Notes: generated from the letters alone by a model not told the origin. A stretch of 64,000 nucleotides of DNA from JARRQJ01 sp963761035 (GCA_963761035.1 CAVXFH010000002.1:1-64000); one strand, 5' to 3'. Positions 8,029 through 18,200 are shown, numbered from the stretch's first letter. Translations and numbers: made by a program.

Positions 8029-8451
8029 TCAAGTGTGCGTGACAACGATGATTCCAATTAACCACAGAAAGCAAACAAACTGCACGAAAAAAAACGCGAA
8101 CCGCACAGATGCTACGGTGTTTGAATGAACGAGACATACGTGCACTAGCGATTGGAGAATCCTGGCGATTAGAACCGTCACCGCCAGCGCGTCTACCAAC
8201 GTGCTCGCCACGTTACCAACATAGAGTCCAAAGACAATCGCGCCAAAAACGGGAAGATTTTCGATACAATTCGCGTGAGCCCGCGTCGCGCGCCGATACC
8301 ATTCCTCTCCCCCAGCTGCGTCAGCCGGGAAATTCCGGATTGGTACCCGTCCGCTGAAGATGCGGCTCCAACGATAAAACCCAATCGTGGAAAGCAGCAA
8401 GAGCACCGTCCACGTTGCGAACCCGAGCAACATCCACACCGGCACTGTCAT
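8029..8451 (-). CDS. MAPEG-family membrane protein
   Basis: A 140-residue protein with four predicted membrane helices (about residues 5-25, 60-80, 85-105 and 115-137). It matches the bacterial MAPEG (membrane-associated eicosanoid/glutathione metabolism) family: RATRAHANCIENLPVFGAIV is the conserved RxxxAHxNxxENxPxF motif. Family enzymes are often membrane glutathione transferases or peroxidases; the substrate here is unknown. An AGGAGGG-like Shine-Dalgarno (TGGAGGGCCCTCT) precedes the ATG at 8451. The gene sits between two attC-like palindromes and starts 34 bases after one, which is how a gene cassette is arranged. Confidence 0.85.
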   Translation of the reverse strand: MTVPVWMLLGFATWTVLLLLSTIGFYRWSRIFSGRVPIRNFPADAAGGEEWYRRATRAHANCIENLPVFGAIVFGLYVGNVASTLVDALAVTVLIARILQSLVHVCLVHSNTVASVRFAFFFVQFVCFLWLIGIIVVTHT

Positions 8452-8793
8452 AGAGGGCCCTCCAGAATCGGACTTGACGCATAACTACTTATTAGGTGGC
8501 GAAAGTACCACCTAATACGGCATGTTACGCCGCCTAATCCGGATGAATCCAGGCTAACTCTCTGTTTTGCCAATAGGCTACTGGCATTATGCGGCGCCTC
8601 CATAATTATTAACCCTGTAATTAATTTGGAATCACACAAGTTATCATCAATATGGTCGGCGGCTTAAGCAATTGCGCTCCGGGAATGGCCGGTTTTGGCC
8701 GGAAGAGGATATTCCAAGGTCAAGAAAATCTGACGACATCTGTCCGATCTGATGCCAACTTATTCAGACGATTATACCCATCACTTGACTACT
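8452..8793. other. 342-base non-coding stretch
   Basis: It contains the attC-like site at 8479-8530 and, at 8684-8700, the sequence AATGGCCGGTTTTGGCC, which recurs in similar form at 9158-9172 on the other side of the orphan acidic gene. Apart from these I see no gene or clear signal. Confidence 0.45.
8479..8530 (-). repeat. attC-like imperfect palindrome upstream of the MAPEG gene
   Basis: A 52-base site, GCATAAC (8479-8485) at one end and GTTACGC (8524-8530) at the other, complementary except for one base. Inside, ATTAGGTGG (8491-8499) and CCACCTAAT (8508-8516) pair perfectly around an 8-base loop, with unequal spacers of 5 and 7 bases between inner and outer arms. This is an attC-like architecture, though slightly shorter than most known sites. 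On the minus strand its GTTATGC core points at the MAPEG gene. Confidence 0.45.
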
Positions 8794-9054
8794 TCACTCA
8801 TCGACGTCTAACTCTTTTTCTCTTTCTCGTATAATGGCGTCCCCAATACTGGCCATAGTAATTTCGAGAGCACGATATGCTAGCTCTTCGTCGTTCTCGG
8901 CGAATGCCCGAAGCCCTTTAGTGGCCGCTTCCAAATCATATCCGGCATCCTCAAGGAGTTCGCGCATAAGCGGCCCATATACTGAAAGCATTTCGTCGAT
9001 AAGGCCCTGGGTAGCTTCTTTCAAGTTTGGAATATCAGTAGCCATAGTATTCAT
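8794..9054 (-). CDS. Small acidic hypothetical protein (86 aa)
   Basis: An 86-residue, strongly acidic, all-helical soluble protein: MNTMATDIPNLKEATQGLID, then EMLSVYGPLMRELLEDAGYD, and ending REREKELDVDE. No family recognised. The start could be 9054 or the internal ATG at 9045; an AGAGA lies upstream of the first. It is isolated between non-coding stretches carrying a shared GGCCG-TTTTGGCC motif. Codon usage and coherent helical pattern support a real gene, but the evidence is limited. Confidence 0.45.
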   Translation of the reverse strand: MNTMATDIPNLKEATQGLIDEMLSVYGPLMRELLEDAGYDLEAATKGLRAFAENDEELAYRALEITMASIGDAIIREREKELDVDE

Positions 9055-9312
9055 TCTCTGGTTGGTCTATCCCGCCTAGTTATTCTAACTTATGCTTCGC
9101 CTTTGTTGCGTCTGAGCTGATGGATATTGGCACTGGTGCGGCAGACTAGGATCGCCGATGGCCGTTTTGGCCCAAATTGAGGCATTCAGTAAGTAAGTGC
9201 GAATGGCAGTCATGTAAAGAGCCAGATCGATAACCTGTGTCTACTTCCTCAAGCAGCTTGCCGGGTCACATCCGCTCAATGGAAGGGTTAGGCGAGACGC
9301 ATCTGAGCTAAA

Positions 9313-9986
9313 GAAGCAACCGCGGTTTCGCCACTTATGTCTGGAATGATACTCAACTCGAGCACAGTGACCGCTGGTACCAAGCCAATGATAGACAGGC
9401 GCTGATTGCGTCAGCACAGACATTGACGCAACGCTGGCTTGGGCTTAACCCTGCCAACCATATTCAGTTGCTCAAGCATTTTCTGAGGCGCATCACCGTC
9501 AGTCAGGACGGGATACTGATCACGATGTCGCGTCGCGCCTTACTCACGACGCTTGCTCACGATCAAAGCGAGCGAATCTCGCTTCTCGATAATAGAATTC
9601 GGGCAAATGATCCTGAGTGTGATGACAAATATGAAATCAACCTTCCTGGCCGTCTCAAGCGCTCCAAATTCATTATCACTGATAGCGCACCGCAGGAGGT
9701 ACACGACAGGACACGGCAGGCCCTACAATCGGCCTTGGCCAAGGCCTTAGACTGGAATGAACAGCTGATCAGCGGCGAAGTCACGTCCATGGCAAGCCTG
9801 GCCAAACGCGAAGGTATTACGCAACGCTATGTTAGCCACCTGCTCAAGCTGGCTTATCTGGTGCCGGACATCATGTCCGCCATCGCGAAGGGCCAAATCC
9901 CATACGACCTCACGCTCACCCATCTCAAAAAGGGCGTGCCGCTGAACTGGGCCGAGCAGCGCAAAATGCTTGGCTTTTCCCGCTAG
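9313..9986 (+). pseudogene. Large serine recombinase, C-terminal fragment
   Basis: The open frame from the stop at about 9310 to 9986 encodes only the C-terminal part of a proteobacterial phage-type large serine recombinase: a helical linker, then LISGEVTSMASLAKREGITQ, RYVSHLLKLAYLVPDIMSAI and the closing LNWAEQRKMLGFSR. The catalytic N-terminal resolvase domain (with its serine) and most of the recombinase domain are absent upstream in any frame that I can see. An internal TTG at 9423 could start a 187-residue peptide, but it could not recombine DNA. It is a remnant of an integrated element and lies 180 bases from tRNA-Ser. Confidence 0.75.
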
Positions 9987-10162
9987 ACATCCTGCAAACC
10001 GAACTCATCTATTTGCCATTTGAGAACCCCGGGGAATAATCGGCCCTTCGGGCGAGAAGGCTTCGGGAACCAGGCAGCTTGGCACCTGAATATCTCGCGT
10101 ATCTAGCTAATTATTCAAGAGATTACCAGCGGGGTTCCAATTCTCTGATTAGAGACAAGACT

Positions 10163-10256
<94 letters not shown>

Positions 10257-10537
10257 GGAGACTGCATAACCGGGGTCATGCAAAGGTTGTGAAGGTTAAA
10301 CTAGATTCTCCCGGCGCGCAACGGAAACCCAGTGCAGAACCATGGAACAACGCCTCACCAGCCGACCTTTTCGGTGCGGAATCGGGGCAGGGCATAAGCA
10401 GAAAATACCGCGAGGTACAGGGAGTCGGCCCACTATATTCAATCCACCCCCCTCTCCGGCGAGACCCGCTACGCGAGATTGCCGGCAAAGTCTTTCCCGG
10501 CGATGCAAAGCTATCCGCTAACCAGGCTTAATCTCGA

Positions 10538-11119
10538 TCAGTGCTGACGATCGACCTCTTCGCCAGGATTATGGCCGTCATCATGATCATCTCCCTCGTC
10601 ATCGCCTTCATCAGGCCCCGCCATCTTGTCCATTTCTTTGTACTGCCCGGCGGTCATATGCGGCAATTTCTCGAGGAAGGCCACGATCGACCAGATTTTT
10701 TGATCGCTATGAGTCGGTCCCCAGGCGGGCATGCCGGTCATTTTTACCCCATTCTTAATGACCCAGAACAACTCATTCGGTTGCCACTCCTCCACCGATT
10801 CCTGCAGCTTGGGCGGCTCCGGCATCAAGCCTTTGCGGATTTCCGATGACTCGATGCCGGGGGCAAGGTGGCATCCAACGCACATCTCCCGGTAATGGCG
10901 GAAACCCTCCATCACCATATCTGGATCATTCAAGGGAGGCACCTTTATGCCTTTGGCGTGGTGACGCACCGAATTATCCATGGTGGTACTCAGCACAAAT
11001 TGCGTTAAGGGGTTATGGGGATTGGTGGCACCCACATTGATAACCCCCGAGAACATGACAATCAAGCCGACAATCACTACCAGCAATGCGAGCCCGAGCA
11101 ATCCTTTAAAAAAGTCCAT
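10538..11119 (-). CDS. Membrane-anchored monoheme cytochrome c
   Basis: A 193-residue protein with an uncleaved-looking N-terminal helix (residues ~6-26, LLGLALLVVIVGLIVMF). It has one class I cytochrome c domain with CVGCH at 80-84 and a likely distal methionine in VKMTGMPAWGPT. The long domain insert (GLMPEPPKLQESVEEWQPNE) and overall shape match c-type cytochromes of quinol-oxidase or nitrite/thiosulfate systems. The C-terminus is an unusual Asp/Glu/His-rich tail (EGDDEGDDHDDGHNPGEEVD) that could bind metal ions. The gene is alone on its strand, divergent from the MscS-like gene with ~250 bases between. Its redox partner is not in the window. Confidence 0.85.
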   Translation of the reverse strand: MDFFKGLLGLALLVVIVGLIVMFSGVINVGATNPHNPLTQFVLSTTMDNSVRHHAKGIKVPPLNDPDMVMEGFRHYREMCVGCHLAPGIESSEIRKGLMPEPPKLQESVEEWQPNELFWVIKNGVKMTGMPAWGPTHSDQKIWSIVAFLEKLPHMTAGQYKEMDKMAGPDEGDDEGDDHDDGHNPGEEVDRQH

Positions 11120-11372
11120 ATCTATCCCCGTATAAAAGTGACACCTAGCATCTCTTGTCCCATGTCATCCGACGCTTCCACTCTTCCTGTATAGTTTCAG
11201 GCACGCCTAGTCCGCCCCCGTCGTTAGTATAGGCTACGATTCTTAAAAAGGCATTCGCCTATATGGTCCAAACCTCTCCCTGTAGCGATATTCCCATTCC
11301 CAAATTATTTACTGATAAGATACGGAATTCTTCGAGGCATCGGGATTAACGGACAATCACCGCGGAGCTGAC

Positions 11373-12227
11373 ATGGAACCCCAAACGAGCTGGATAGACG
11401 CCCTGCGAGACACCCTCGGTCAAGCCATCCACGGCCTGATCAACTTCGTTCCCAATGTCTTCAGTGCCGTTTTCGTGGTGGTGGTCGGATGGATTCTGGC
11501 CCGAATCATTCGCAGCCTGATCATCCGCGGTATCCATGGGCTCGACCGGTTCTTGCGCAAACTCAACTCACAGCAAGCATCGCGACCGCCCCTGGTGGAA
11601 GAACGCTCCATCATGGCGGTAGGCGCCCTGTTTTATTGGGCGGTGATCCTGCTGTTCTTGACCGCCGCCACCCAAGTCCTGGGCATGGGCGTATTTTCCG
11701 ACTGGCTGAGCGGCATTATGACGCATCTACCCGCGGTGATCGCCGGCATCCTCATTCTGCTGGCCGGATTTGTCTTCAGTTTGATGGTGAAGGACCTGGT
11801 CACGGCGGCGGCCACCTCCGCCCATGTCGCCTATGCCGGCCTCCTGGGCCGCACCGTACAGATACTGATCTTTTCCACCGCGATGGTGGTGGGGATCGAT
11901 CAAATGGGAATCAACATCACCTTCCTCATCGTCATCGTCGCCATCACCCTCGGCATGATCTTCGGCGGTTTGGCGTTGGCCTTCGGTCTGGGCGCGCGGC
12001 ATGTAGTCAATAATGTCCTGGCCGCCCATTATGTTCGCCAGACTTATCAGATCGGCGACACCGTGGAGTTCAAGGGCATCAAGGGTCGCGTCATCCATAT
12101 CACCAATGTCAGCATCGTAGTGGAACACGACCGGGGGCAAACCTATGTTCCCACGGCGCTGTTTTTGACCGAGCAATCCACGCGTGTCGAGGAAAACCGC
12201 AACCATGAGCAACGATCTGGCCCTTAG
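11373..12227 (+). CDS. MscS-like / conserved TM-helix small-conductance channel protein
   Basis: A 284-residue inner-membrane protein with about five helices. An N-terminal amphipathic start (WIDALRDTLGQAIHGLINFV) and two copies of a VxxxAGxxxxxxVxxxV-like transmembrane motif fit the conserved-TM-helix family related to MscS. A pore-lining-like stretch, GLALAFGLGARHVVNNVLAA, is followed by a short beta domain (YQIGDTVEFKGIKGRVIHIT) like the MscS middle domain. The large MscS C-terminal cage is missing. GGAG precedes the ATG at 11373. The next gene starts inside its 3' end at 12205, so they are translationally coupled. The neighbours are Mg2+-transport proteins, so an ion-homeostasis role is likely. 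Confidence 0.75.
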   Translation: MEPQTSWIDALRDTLGQAIHGLINFVPNVFSAVFVVVVGWILARIIRSLIIRGIHGLDRFLRKLNSQQASRPPLVEERSIMAVGALFYWAVILLFLTAATQVLGMGVFSDWLSGIMTHLPAVIAGILILLAGFVFSLMVKDLVTAAATSAHVAYAGLLGRTVQILIFSTAMVVGIDQMGINITFLIVIVAITLGMIFGGLALAFGLGARHVVNNVLAAHYVRQTYQIGDTVEFKGIKGRVIHITNVSIVVEHDRGQTYVPTALFLTEQSTRVEENRNHEQRSGP

Positions 12228-13036
12228 CCACTTGTTTTGCGAGAGTCATCCCGCGGACGCGGCTTCCATCCTGGTCCGTTTGCCGCCGGAATATGTCTCC
12301 GTGTTTTTAAGTTCGCTCTCCCCGGTCCAGGGAATGAGCCTCATCCAGCGTATGCCCACCGCCTACGCCACGCAGTTGCTCTCCTACTTTGAAGACGATT
12401 ACAGCGCGCGGCTGATAGCGCATGCCGACTTTACCACCGCCGCCAGGTTGCTGCGGCCTCTCCCTGCACGGCAACGCGAGCAGCTGATGACGCGCGTGGA
12501 CGCAGCACAGACCGCGCAACTGAACAGGATTTTAAATTATGCGCCGGGCTGCGTCGGCAATCTGGTGGAAATACCCTTGCTGACCGCCCTGGGTGATTGG
12601 TCCGTCAAACATACCCAGCGGGAGCTCAAAAAAATATCACGCCGCGCGCTCTTCGATTTCCCGGTAGTGGATGACGAACATCGTTTTCTCGGTTCGATCA
12701 CCGTACATGCCCTGCTAAGGGCGCGTGATAATCGCCGCCTCGATGATCTATGCGAAGGCAAGGAATCTGGTTCTGCCCGCCTACGCCACTATCGCCTCCA
12801 TCATTAGCCATCCGGCCTGGGAAAGGAGCTTTTCCATTCCCGTGATCGACCGCGACGGCGTATTGCTGGGACTATTGCATCGCTCCGTGCTCAACGCCCA
12901 CATTCGCGGCGGCGCAAGAGAGCATGCCCAAGATGTGCTGGCGCCGGTGATGGCCCTGGCCGAACTGTATTGGGCCGCCTCTTCATCGGTCATATCCATG
13001 ATCGGTAAGAAATCCGCACCACATGACATCAAGTAA
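12205..13036 (+). pseudogene. Soluble MgtE-N/CBS protein, frameshifted
   Basis: Residues ~1-110 are an MgtE N-terminal superhelical domain (SHPADAASILVRLPPEYVSV, then VDAAQTAQLNRILNYAPGCV). Residues ~115-275 are a CBS pair. The frame breaks at about 12761-12764: frame 1 runs to 12807 with nonsense after LDDLCEGK, while the next frame continues the CBS fold (LPAYATIASIISHPAWERSF, SIPVIDRDGVLLGLL). Removing one A in GGAATC restores it. There is no transmembrane domain, so this is a stand-alone copy of the Mg2+-sensing half of MgtE, sitting directly ahead of a complete mgtE. The start ATG at 12205 has GAGGA upstream and overlaps the MscS-like gene. Confidence 0.7.
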
Positions 13037-13053
13037 TTTATCGGAGTTGCGCC

Positions 13054-14370
13054 ATGCCCAATGCGACCACCACCACGGCCGTTAATGCCCTCAACAAATT
13101 TTTTATCCGCCAATACCCCGGCGATGTCGCCGTATGGCTGAGCGAGTTGTCCCCGAAAGAGGCGGTCTCCGCCATCGTTCGCATCCCCGTCAACATGGTT
13201 GCGGCGGTATGGGAAAAGCTGCCTTCCCACGTGGCCCGCTCCCTGCTGACCAAATTGCCATTGGAGCAGGGCCGCAATCTGTTAATGCGCATCGATCCTT
13301 CCGACGCGGCCTTGGCCTTGCGCAGCCTGGAACCCGAGCTGCAGGAACAGTATCTGGAACGCATCGAACCGATGCTGAGCAAGGAACTGCGCCGTTTGAT
13401 GAACTATCCGGCCGACAGCGCCGGCGCCTTGATGGACACCGCCATCCTCACCTTCAGGGCCGACACGACGGCGCAACAAACGCTGCGACAACTGCGGCGC
13501 CACCGCGGTCAGGTGGGTCGCAATATCTTCATCGTTGACGAACAGGGACATCTCGAAGGGTCGGTCGAGATCCAGGACCTGGCCCTCGCTTCCGGAAAAA
13601 TTACGTTGGCCTCGCTGGCCCGCCCGGAGAAGATCGTGGTGGATATCATGGCGGCGCGGGAAGAGATCGCCGATATTCTCGAGACGCACAAGATCAGCGA
13701 ACTGCCGGTAATCGATACTCAAGGACGTTTGGTTGGCATCATCCGTTACGATGCCCTTATCAGCGCCGTGCAGAATGAAACCAGCGCCGACATTCAAACC
13801 ATGGTCGGTGCCAGCAAGGACGAGCGCGCGCTATCGCCGATCCGCTTCGCGGTGCGCAAGCGCCTCCCGTGGCTGCAGATCAATCTGGCCACCGCCTTCC
13901 TCGCTTCCGCGGTGGTCGGCCTGTTCGAAAACACCATCGCCCACTTCACGGTCCTGGCGGTGTTATCGCCCATCGTCGCCGGCCAAGCCGGCAACACCGG
14001 TCAACAGGCCCTGGCGGTAACCATGCGCGGCCTCTCCCTGCGCGAGATCAGCGCTCATCATTGGATCAGAATGCTCTACAAAGAGATGAGCACGGGGTTC
14101 ATCAATGGCGTCGCCATCGCACTGACCACCGCCTTCTTCGTTTACTTATGGTCGCATTCCATGAGTATGGCAGTGGTCATCACCATCGCCATGATCCTAT
14201 CCATGGTCGCCGCGGGCTTCGCCGGCGCCATCATCCCTTTAATACTCACCATGTTGGATCAGGACCCGGCGCAGTCTTCCTCCATCATCCTGACCACCAT
14301 CACCGATTGCACCGGTTTCGGCACCTTTCTCGGCATCGCCACCCTGGCGGCGTCGGCGGGATTGTTATAG
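13054..14370 (+). CDS. mgtE: MgtE-type magnesium transporter/channel
   Basis: A 438-residue inner-membrane Mg2+ channel. Domains in order: N-domain ~15-125 (FIRQYPGDVAVWLSELSPKE, and RLMNYPADSAGALMDT with the conserved YPxDSAGxLM loop), CBS pair ~130-250, and five membrane helices ~275-438. The pore-region signatures are FLASAVVGLFENTIA and VAGQAGNTGQQALAVTMRGL. The conserved C-terminal acidic helix reads PAQSSSIILTTITDCTGF. The family closes the channel when Mg2+ binds the cytoplasmic domains. It lies 17 bases after the soluble MgtE-N/CBS gene, in the same operon, and converges with zipA. Confidence 0.93.
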   Translation: MPNATTTTAVNALNKFFIRQYPGDVAVWLSELSPKEAVSAIVRIPVNMVAAVWEKLPSHVARSLLTKLPLEQGRNLLMRIDPSDAALALRSLEPELQEQYLERIEPMLSKELRRLMNYPADSAGALMDTAILTFRADTTAQQTLRQLRRHRGQVGRNIFIVDEQGHLEGSVEIQDLALASGKITLASLARPEKIVVDIMAAREEIADILETHKISELPVIDTQGRLVGIIRYDALISAVQNETSADIQTMVGASKDERALSPIRFAVRKRLPWLQINLATAFLASAVVGLFENTIAHFTVLAVLSPIVAGQAGNTGQQALAVTMRGLSLREISAHHWIRMLYKEMSTGFINGVAIALTTAFFVYLWSHSMSMAVVITIAMILSMVAAGFAGAIIPLILTMLDQDPAQSSSIILTTITDCTGFGTFLGIATLAASAGLL

Positions 14371-14392
14371 CCGTCACAGCAGGGATTAACGG

Positions 14393-15181
14393 CTACTGCT
14401 GCGCTATCCGGGCCTTGCAGCGCCACTCATTGAGTTGTTCGCGGATATGACCTATGGCTTGGCGCGTCAATACGCTGCGCCGGGCGTCGCGCACTTCGCC
14501 CCCCAGCGTTTCCGCCAATTGCCGCGCGGTGTCGAGCATGGTATTGAAGGAGGCGATATCGCCTCCTTCGCCGGCGGGAACCATGAATAGCGAAAGTCCG
14601 GCGGTGTTTAACTCGTCCAGGCAATCGAGATCGAAATGCCCCGGCTTAACCATGTTGGCCAAACTGAACAAGGGCGGGGCATCGGTGCCGGCATGGGGAT
14701 AATAATGAAAGATCCGCCAATCGCCGTATTCGAAACCTAAGCCCTCTAGCGCATTGCGTACCGCGCCGCCCGAGAAGGCCTGCTTCTCTCCCGCTACCAC
14801 ATTCAATACCACCACGCGGTTCGGATCCTCCGCAATGCGCGGCGGACAGCGCTTGCCGGCGGGTTTTTTCCCGGACGTTTGAACCATGTCATCGAGGCCC
14901 GTTGAGCGCGAGGCGGACGACGCTAAGCTGGCTTGACCCTCATTCTCTTCCACCATGACCTTGCCCACTTCCGCCAAGGCGGCGTCGGAAACCTCCAAAT
15001 TCTTGGCGTCGATAGCAAACAGGGGATCGAATTCCGGCTCCTCGTTGCGGATATCCTTTGTGCCTTCCGCGGTCATCGACAATTTCCCCGCGCCGCCGCG
15101 CCGCAATCCCAGGCGCAACAACAACACTACGCCGATGATCCCCGCCCCAACCAAAATCAACAGCAAACTGACTGATTCCAT
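14393..15181 (-). CDS. zipA: ZipA, FtsZ-anchoring cell-division protein
   Basis: A 262-residue protein: N-terminal membrane anchor (residues ~3-26, VSLLLILVGAGIIGVVLLLR), a charged linker to ~115, and a C-terminal FtsZ-binding domain (RVVVLNVVAGEKQAFSGGAV through LDTARQLAETLGGEVRDARR). The fold and the position directly after smc match ZipA in gammaproteobacteria. It tethers FtsZ polymers to the inner membrane at the division site. The usual downstream ligA is not present; the gene instead converges with mgtE. It starts 19 bases after the smc stop, so the two are co-transcribed. Confidence 0.88.
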   Translation of the reverse strand: MESVSLLLILVGAGIIGVVLLLRLGLRRGGAGKLSMTAEGTKDIRNEEPEFDPLFAIDAKNLEVSDAALAEVGKVMVEENEGQASLASSASRSTGLDDMVQTSGKKPAGKRCPPRIAEDPNRVVVLNVVAGEKQAFSGGAVRNALEGLGFEYGDWRIFHYYPHAGTDAPPLFSLANMVKPGHFDLDCLDELNTAGLSLFMVPAGEGGDIASFNTMLDTARQLAETLGGEVRDARRSVLTRQAIGHIREQLNEWRCKARIAQQ

Positions 15182-15200
15182 GAATAAGCCCTTTTATCCA

Positions 15201-18200
15201 TTACGAAGCAGCCGCCATTTGCACCGCCTCGTCGATATCCACGGACACCAGGCGCGACACACCCGGCTCGTGCATGGTGACACCGACCAGTTGCTCGGCA
15301 ATCTCCATGGTCCCCTTATTATGGGTGATATAAATAAACTGAACCCGTTCGGACATGTCCTGCAATAAACGGGAGAAACGTCCTACATTGGCGTCGTCCA
15401 AAGGCGCGTCCACCTCGTCCAGTATACAGAACGGCGCGGGATTTAATTCGAAGATTGAAAATACCAAAGCCACCGCGGTGAGCGCTTTCTCGCCGCCGGA
15501 CAACAGATGTATTGTGCTGTTGCGCTTGCCGGGCGGGCGCGCCATCACCGTCACACCGGTCTCCAGTATGTCTTCGCCAATAAGTTCCAAATAGGCATGA
15601 CCGCCGCCGAACAGACGGGGAAACATGGCCTGCAGACCGGCATTTACCTTGTCGAAGGTCTCTTGAAACCGCTCCTTGGTTTCGCGATCGATCTTGCGGA
15701 TGGCGTTTTCCAGGGTAGCCAACGCCTCGGTCAGGTCGGCATGCTGCGCGTCCAGATAAGCCTTGCGTTCCGACTGCTCGGTGAACTCTTCGATGGCGGC
15801 GAGATTGATGGCCCCGAGACGTTGAATATGGGCGGCAAGGCGCTCCGCTTCGGTATGCCAATCCGCTTCATTGGCGCCTTCGGGCATGTCCCGCAAGAGC
15901 TGCTGTAAGATGAAATCGGATTCGGCGATTTGTTCTTCCAGGGTTTGACGTCTGACCTTGATCTCCTGAGAATTGAGGCGTGCGCCGTCGAGATCGTTGC
16001 GCACCATCTCGACCTCTCTTTCGGCCAGATTGCGTTTCTCCGCCAATTCCCGCAATTGATGATCCACCTCCGTCAAACGCCGCCGTGCCGCGGCCAGCTG
16101 TTCGTCGACTTCCAAACGTCTTCCCAGCAAGGTCTCCAACTCGCCGCCCATAAGTTCGATAGGCGAACCGCCCGTGGCCAGGGCGGCGCCGAGTTCTTCG
16201 CGGCGATGGGTCAGATGATTCAACTGGCCCTGCATTTTTTCCAAATTGTCGCGGGTGGAATGCAATTGCGCCCGCGTCGATTCGACGCGCAAGTCCACTT
16301 GATGGCGCGCCTCGCGGTCACTGCGCGCCTGATGGCGAATGCTTTCCAGAACGCGGCGTTTGTCGTCGCGCTGCAATAACAATTGTTCCCGTTGCGCGCT
16401 GTGGTCCGCGGTGGCCGCCAGGGCATCCTGCAAACGCCCCGCCGCGCTCACCCGTTCATGTTCATCGCGAGCCAGGTCGTCGCGCACTTCGCTAATCTCA
16501 TGGCGCAACCGCTGATCGCGCGCCCCGATCTGGGCAAGGCGTTCCTGCTTGGCGCTGAATTGCGCTTGCAGTTCGGCGCGGCGGTTTGCAACGTCGCGCA
16601 TCCGGCTTTGCAAACCCTCGCGACCCTGTTCCATGTCGCGTATCGCCCGGCCACTTTGTTCCGCCTGCTGCTGCAAGGCGCCGACGCGGCCGTCGAGAGT
16701 GTCGATTTGCGCCGACATGTCATGCAGGGCCCGTTCACGGATCAACACGCTGGATTGTTCGTCGGGGCTGCGTACCGCCCGTAACCAGCCGTTGCCGATC
16801 CACACGCCGTCACGAGTGATGACCGATTCGGCAACCCCCAAACGGGAACGCAGGCTTAAGGCATCCGCCAATGACTCGGCCACATACACGCCGCCGAGCA
16901 AACCGTCGAGGCGCCACGGCGCCTGCACCTTATCGAGCAGCGCGGACGCATCGCCACGGCGCGGCGCCGCCGCGCCGGCAACATTAGTATCGAAGAATTC
17001 CACTTCACCCTGCTCTAAACCCTGCAGCCATTGCGCCGCACCCGCCATATCGTCGACGCAGACTGCTTCCAAGGCGTGGCCCAGGGCAATCTCCACCGCC
17101 CGCTCCCAACCGGCGTCGACTTTGATCTTCTGCGCCAGACGCACCGCATCGCTCAGACCATGCTCGGCCAACCAGGCGGTCACGGTAACCGCGCCCTTGC
17201 CCAAGGACTCTTCCTGCAGGGCCTCCAGCGAGGCATATCGCCCCTGGGCGCTGTTCAGTTCGGCGCGCAGCACATTGAGTTCGCTGTTTAGAGTCTGCTG
17301 CCGTTGCCGTTCGGCGCTCAAGCTGTCCAAGTCCCTGCTCAAGGAAGCCTGGATACTTTCCAACGTCACATCCAATTCCTGCTTGCCGGCGGCGGCGACG
17401 GCGAGTTCCTCTTCCAAGGGCTGGGGCATGAGACCGCCCAGTTCGCCATCGAGACGCTTGAGACGATCGTGCAATTGAGCGATGTGCTGCTCCAGATGAT
17501 CAATGCGCGCCCGCTCCACCTCCGCCGCCTGCAGCTGCGCCGCGGCGCGGGCGTTGAACTCATCCCAGGCCTGCTGCCAGGCGTGCATCGCCTCTTCAGC
17601 CTCATCCAAGGCCTGGCCGGAGCGCTGCTCCAATTGCCGCGCCTCGTTGAGCGCCTGTTCATTCTCCGACAGACTCATACTCAGCTGATTGATCAGACCG
17701 CGATCGGCGGTCAAGTGCGCCTGTACTTCGCGCCATGCCTTTTCCACCTCCTGCAAATCATGCTGCTGTTGTTCGCGCGTGTCCTTGGCATGTTGTATGG
17801 CCTGTTCCAGGCGGGCGATCTCGGCGCCCACTTCATAGGCGCCGGCCTGCACCTTATTGAAGGCCTCGCTCTCTTCGTTGTGTTGCTCGCGTCGCTGCTC
17901 GATGTTGGCTTCCACGTTGCGTAATACCGCCACCTGGGCCTCGAGCCGGGTTTCCAGGGATTGAATCTGTTTCTCGCGCTGCAGGGTTTCCTGATCCAGG
18001 GCCGACCAGCGCAGGGTCTGCAGTTGCGCCTTTACCAGGCGCTCTTCCTGTTTCAATTCCTTGTAGCGCTCGGCGGCCTTGGCCTGGCGCTGCAAGGTCT
18101 GCAGCCGCTTTTCCAGCTCATCGCGAATGTCGGTAATACGATTCAAGTTCTCATGGGTATGACGCATGCGGGTTTCCGTCTCGCGGCGCCGTTCCTTGTA

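Noticed and set aside
7859..8128. 89-codon plus-strand frame between GFA and MAPEG
   Set aside because: It spans the attC-like site and runs into MAPEG antisense; no family resemblance and no Shine-Dalgarno.
9423..9986. Independent 187-residue protein
   Set aside because: It is the C-terminal part of a serine recombinase; the same frame continues upstream of the TTG without a start.
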